NCBI GenBank assembly: GCA_934552695.1
Contig: CAKTER010000044.1
Span: 1-10,422 of the forward strand
Source: an uncultured Eubacteriales bacterium
GTDB lineage: Bacteria; Bacillota; Clostridia; Lachnospirales; Anaerotignaceae
DNA: 10,422 nt
Direction: 5' to 3'
Numbering within the stretch: position 1 is the stretch's first letter; the number at the start of each line of letters is the position of its first letter. Positions 7,493-10,422 of the stretch are shown here, piece after piece. The notes beneath the pieces were generated by a model that saw only the letters and a list, made by a program, of their open reading frames with translations, did not search any database and was not told where the DNA came from. Position numbers and translations under genes: made by a program.

Positions 7493-8955
7493 TGCGGATT
7501 AAAACGCTGTTTGCCAAGCAGCTGCTGCTGTACGTGGCCATTTTGGTGCTGGGGCTTTTGCTGATGTCCGGCCGGCTGCTGCGGGTGTTTTCCACCTATT
7601 ATTTCGAGCGGCAGGAAAAAGCGCTGGTTCTGCAAACCCAAAAGCTGGCCGAAAGGTACAACTCGGCCTTTTCCACCGGGGTTATCAATCTGGGGGACTT
7701 AAAAAAAGAAATCCAGGTGCTGACCGACTATAACGGCATCAGTGTAATCCTGGTGGACGAAGAAGGCCGGTTGTTTGCCGCCTCGGAGCAGGTGGACGAA
7801 AAGTGGATTGGCCGTACTATTACCGACGAGGCAGTACAGGCGGTGCTGGAAGGCAAGATGGTCAGCACCCAGGGCCAAATTGGAGGAATGCTGCAAGAAA
7901 CCGCGCTGGCGGTGGGCTATCCCCTGATGTCGGAGGGGCAGGTATTTGGCGGGATATTTTTGGCCAAATCCATGCCAACCATTCAGGGCAGCATTGCCGG
8001 GGTATACCGGAGCTGGATGAGCTCGTCGCTGTTTGTGGTCATTATCGCCGCCTTGGTGGTGTATTATTTTACCCGGCGGATTACCCGGCCCTTGGAGCAG
8101 ATGAACCAGGCGGCTAAGGTGATTGCCGGGGGGAACTTTGAAAAGCGGATCGAGGCCCGGGGAGAGGACGAGGTGGCCCAGCTGGCCGAAAGCTTTAATG
8201 AAATGGCCGAAAGCCTGGAAAAAAACGAACAGGTACGGCGGGAGTTTATTGCCAATATCTCCCATGACCTGCGGAGCCCGCTGACCTCCATTCAAGGGTA
8301 TTTGGCGGCTATTTTGGACGGCACGATTCCCGAAGAAAAACGGGAGCACTATTTGGGCGTGGTGCTGGAGGAAACCCGGCGCCTGTCCCGGTTGGCCAAC
8401 AACATTGTGGAGCTTTCGCAGGTGCAAAGCCAAGGGGCCAACCCCCATAAGTCGGAGTTTGACATCAACGAAATGCTGCGGGAGTGCCTGGCGGCCCATA
8501 GCCTGCGGTTTCAGGAAAAATCCATTACCCCCTCGGCGGAGTTCGAGACCGAAAGCCTGTGGGTGTTTGCCGACCCGGACATGATTCGCCGGGTGGTGCA
8601 GAATTTGGTGGATAACGCCGTAAAGTTTACCGAGGACGGCGGCAAGGTACAGGTGGAAAGCGGCGTGGTAGGCGGCCGGGCTCAAATCGTGGTGCGGGAC
8701 AGCGGCCGGGGCATGACCGAAGAGGAAATGCGCCATGTGTTCGACCGGTTTTATAAGGCCGACAACAGCCGGGGCGAGGACGCCGGGGCCGGGGGCTTAG
8801 GGCTGGCCATTGCCCGGGAGTTTGTGGCCGCTCACGAGCAGACCCTAACGGTGAGCAGCCGCCCCGGAGAGGGCAGCGCCTTTACGTTTACTCTGGCGCT
8901 GGCCGGGAAAGCCGGGGGCAAGCCCGGAAAGGCCGAGCCGGAATTTGCAAAATAA
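7492..8955 (+). CDS. Membrane sensor histidine kinase, cognate partner of the upstream regulator
   Basis: This 487-residue kinase autophosphorylates and passes phosphate to D56 of the adjacent regulator. In order: a first membrane helix (about 10-30), an extracytoplasmic sensor region of about 145 residues (31-176) with no motif I can name but a PAS/CACHE-like length, a second membrane helix (about 177-193), a HAMP linker (about 193-245, RRITRPLEQMNQA), and the dimerisation domain with phosphorylated H258 in SHDLRSPLTS. The ATPase domain has an N box (N371 and N375 in QNLVDNAVKF), G1 DSGRGM, F box VFDRFYKAD and G2 GAGGLGLAI. There is no cytoplasmic PAS domain, unlike WalK or Bacillus PhoR. 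ATG 7492 is preceded by GAGGTGAT (7478-7485), an excellent Shine-Dalgarno match. The last 17 or so residues are a Gly/Lys-rich tail. The signal sensed is unknown; the HtrA neighbour suggests envelope stress. Confidence 0.93.
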   Translation: MRIKTLFAKQLLLYVAILVLGLLLMSGRLLRVFSTYYFERQEKALVLQTQKLAERYNSAFSTGVINLGDLKKEIQVLTDYNGISVILVDEEGRLFAASEQVDEKWIGRTITDEAVQAVLEGKMVSTQGQIGGMLQETALAVGYPLMSEGQVFGGIFLAKSMPTIQGSIAGVYRSWMSSSLFVVIIAALVVYYFTRRITRPLEQMNQAAKVIAGGNFEKRIEARGEDEVAQLAESFNEMAESLEKNEQVRREFIANISHDLRSPLTSIQGYLAAILDGTIPEEKREHYLGVVLEETRRLSRLANNIVELSQVQSQGANPHKSEFDINEMLRECLAAHSLRFQEKSITPSAEFETESLWVFADPDMIRRVVQNLVDNAVKFTEDGGKVQVESGVVGGRAQIVVRDSGRGMTEEEMRHVFDRFYKADNSRGEDAGAGGLGLAIAREFVAAHEQTLTVSSRPGEGSAFTFTLALAGKAGGKPGKAEPEFAK

Positions 8956-8962
8956 CAAAAGA

Positions 8963-8989
8963 TTCATTCTCTGTTCATATGCCGTTCAA
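8963..8989 (+). promoter_or_regulatory. Three 11-base-phased TTCA direct repeats, probable response-regulator operator
   Basis: TTCAT at 8963, TTCAT at 8974 and TTCAA at 8985 are spaced exactly 11 bases apart, so they sit on one face of the helix. The last two extend to GTTCA, and the two 11-mers starting at 8971 and 8982 agree at 8 of 11 positions. OmpR/PhoB-family dimers bind head-to-tail direct repeats of this period, as in the E. coli Pho box (CTGTCAT, 11-base period) and the Streptomyces GTTCA-type PHO box. The array ends 10 bases before the -10 box and takes the place of a -35 element, as expected for an activator site. Assignment to the adjacent regulator is inference. Confidence 0.6.
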
Positions 8990-8999
8990 ATTTGGGCTT

Positions 9000-9005
9000 T
9001 ATACT
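9000..9005 (+). promoter_or_regulatory. -10 box of the HtrA-gene promoter
   Basis: TATACT matches five of six consensus bases. At 17-base spacing the -35 position reads ATATGC, a poor match, so the promoter probably needs the activator bound at the adjacent repeats. Transcription would start near 9012, leaving a leader of about 40 bases. No terminator separates the kinase gene from this promoter, so read-through is also possible. Confidence 0.6.
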
Positions 9006-9037
9006 AAAAGCACAAAAGGTCGAAGGGCCTTAGGAGC

Positions 9038-9044
9038 AGGAGGT
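9038..9044 (+). promoter_or_regulatory. Ribosome binding site of the HtrA-type protease gene
   Basis: AGGAGGT lies 7 bases before ATG 9052, an ideal match and spacing. It fixes the start of a gene whose N-terminal region is otherwise poorly conserved. Confidence 0.8.
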
Positions 9045-9051
9045 AACTGGA

Positions 9052-10422
9052 ATGAGTGAATATAAAAACAATTGGTTTGAAAACGACGAAGAAAAACGGG
9101 AGGAGAACGGGAAGCCCGCCGACAGGAAGGCGGAGGAAACGAAGCCGGAGGCTTTGGCGGCCGAAAAGGACGAGACCCCGGTGGACGAGCCCCCCAAGAG
9201 CTACATGGCCTTTTCGGAGCGGGCCCGGCAGTATAAAAACCTGCCCCCGGTGGAGGAGTTTATCGACCGGGAAAAGGAGCCGGCCGAAGCCGGTGCAGCC
9301 GAGGTGCAGGCGGACAAGCCCGAGAACAAGGCCCTGGCCCCGGCGGCGGAGCCCTGGGTACGGGCGGAGCAATCCCCCTGTGGCGGGAAGCAGCTTTACT
9401 ATCGGGAGACGGTGAAGAAGAAAAAGAACGGCCCCTTCCGGCGGGCGGTGGCCCTGGTAGCGGTGGCGGCTGTGGCCGGCGGCCTGTTTGGCGGGCTGGG
9501 CTACGGGCTGGGTCAAAGCCGGGGCCGGCAGGAGGCGGTCAGCGCCAGCACCACCGGCGGAAACAGTCCCATCGTACAAACGGCGTCCTCCACCTATGCC
9601 GCCGAGACCCGGTCGGCCACGGAGGTTATTAAAAAGGTAAAAGGCGCTGTGGTGAACATTAAGACCGTGGTGGAGGGCCAGCAGCAGACCATGTTTGGCT
9701 ACAGCATCCCCTACGAGGCCGTCAGCGCCGGCAGCGGCGTCATCTTCTATCAGGACGACAACAAGGTATATGTGGCTACCAACAACCATGTGATTGAGGA
9801 CGCTGCGAACATTTATGTGACCATCGACGACGAGACCGAGGTCCCCGCCTCGCTGGTAGGCAGTGACAGCAGCGCCGACGTGGCTGTGGTCAGCATAGCC
9901 TGGGAGGATTTGAAGGCCGCCGGGATCGACACCGTGACGTGTGCGGTGTTTGGCGATTCCGATAAGCTGGAAATTGGCGAAAGCGTGATTGTTATCGGCA
10001 ATGCGCTGGCCGAGGGCCAGTCCAGCACCGGTGGGATGGTCAGCGCCCTGGGCAAAAACATCACCGTAAACGGCTTAAATTTAGAAGTTATCCAGACCGA
10101 CGCCGCCATTAACGAAGGCAACAGCGGCGGGGCGCTGGTGAACTACAACGGCGAGGTGGTGGGCATCCCCACGGCCAAGTCTTTCCAAAACTCGGTAGAG
10201 GGCATGGGCTATGCCATCCCCAGTAACATTGCGGTGCCTATTTTGGAAGAGCTGGTGCAAACCGGTACGGTAGCCAAGCCCTATCTGGGCATTGCCGGGG
10301 AGGACATTACCGAGGAGATTTCCGACCGGTATAACCTGCCGGTTGGCGTGTTGGTCGCTCAGGTGACCCAGGGCGGTGCGGCAGAAGCGGCAGGCCTGCA
10401 CAAGGGCGATATCATTGTTCAA
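9052..10422 (+). CDS. Membrane-anchored HtrA/DegP-type serine protease (3' truncated by window)
   Basis: The frame is open for 457 residues to the window end. HtrA proteases degrade or refold damaged proteins outside the cytoplasmic membrane. Residues 1-131 are a hydrophilic, charged, Glu/Lys/Pro/Ala-rich stretch predicted to be cytoplasmic and disordered, ending in the basic KKKKNGPFRR. One membrane helix follows (about 132-154, AVALVAVAAVAGGLFGG), then a Ser/Thr-rich linker and the trypsin-like domain (about 192-400). The catalytic triad is H246 in ATNNHVIED, D276 in SSADVAVVSI and S358 in NEGNSGGALVN. A PDZ domain begins near residue 411 (YLGIAGEDI) and is cut at GLHKGDIIVQ, so some 40-90 residues are probably missing. 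The usual GNPLG and GNSGGPLVN motifs read GNALA and GNSGGALVN. The position after a two-component pair recalls CssRS-HtrA and WalRK-HtrC of Bacillus and suggests a stress-induced protease. The paralogue letter cannot be assigned. Confidence 0.94.
   Translation, partial: MSEYKNNWFENDEEKREENGKPADRKAEETKPEALAAEKDETPVDEPPKSYMAFSERARQYKNLPPVEEFIDREKEPAEAGAAEVQADKPENKALAPAAEPWVRAEQSPCGGKQLYYRETVKKKKNGPFRRAVALVAVAAVAGGLFGGLGYGLGQSRGRQEAVSASTTGGNSPIVQTASSTYAAETRSATEVIKKVKGAVVNIKTVVEGQQQTMFGYSIPYEAVSAGSGVIFYQDDNKVYVATNNHVIEDAANIYVTIDDETEVPASLVGSDSSADVAVVSIAWEDLKAAGIDTVTCAVFGDSDKLEIGESVIVIGNALAEGQSSTGGMVSALGKNITVNGLNLEVIQTDAAINEGNSGGALVNYNGEVVGIPTAKSFQNSVEGMGYAIPSNIAVPILEELVQTGTVAKPYLGIAGEDITEEISDRYNLPVGVLVAQVTQGGAAEAAGLHKGDIIVQ

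Noticed and set aside
7699..8736. A 345-codon open frame on the - strand opposite the kinase gene
   Set aside because: It lies fully opposite a convincing kinase with all family motifs. Its composition is that of an antisense shadow of GC-rich coding DNA, and it has no recognisable domain.
8912..8927. GC-rich hairpin near the end of the kinase gene (CCGGG and CCCGG arms)
   Set aside because: It is within the coding region, has only a 5-base-pair stem and is not followed by a T tract, so it is not a terminator.
1..10422. Mobile elements, CRISPR arrays, defence systems, tRNA or rRNA genes
   Set aside because: No transposase or integrase motifs, no repeat-spacer pattern and no RNA-gene signature were seen, and the coding space is filled by known core genes.

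Overview
The window looks like chromosomal core sequence from a GC-rich member of the Clostridia, perhaps an Oscillospiraceae-like gut anaerobe. This is inferred from four things: class 1B dihydroorotate dehydrogenase genes (pyrK-pyrD), a Firmicutes-style MutS2, strong AGGAGG-type ribosome binding sites, and a GC-rich codon style dominated by CGG for Arg and GCC for Ala. All genes lie on the + strand and are tightly packed. I see no mobile element, CRISPR array, tRNA or rRNA, and no sharp compositional break that would suggest recent transfer.

Region 1 (1-4291) is the 3' part of a de novo pyrimidine operon: carB (5' end outside the window), pyrK, pyrD and pyrE. Together they cover carbamoyl phosphate synthesis, oxidation of dihydroorotate to orotate, and conversion of orotate to OMP. 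The genes overlap or sit within 14 bases of one another. The operon ends at a clear rho-independent hairpin (4336-4364).

Region 2 (4366-6775) holds mutS2. It appears to start from an extended -10 promoter placed directly behind the terminator. MutS2 is an ATPase with a C-terminal Smr domain, known for suppressing recombination and rescuing collided ribosomes.

Region 3 (6786-10422) is an envelope-sensing module: an OmpR/PhoB-family response regulator, its membrane histidine kinase (TGATG overlap), and a membrane-anchored HtrA/DegP-type serine protease cut by the window end in its PDZ domain. Between kinase and protease there are three TTCA-core direct repeats with an exact 11-base period, ending 10 bases before a TATACT -10 box. 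This is the geometry of an OmpR/PhoB-family activator site, so the neighbouring regulator probably switches on the protease gene. It is the most interesting non-coding signal here.

I found no convincing undescribed system. The window is mostly well-known housekeeping genes plus one testable regulatory circuit.
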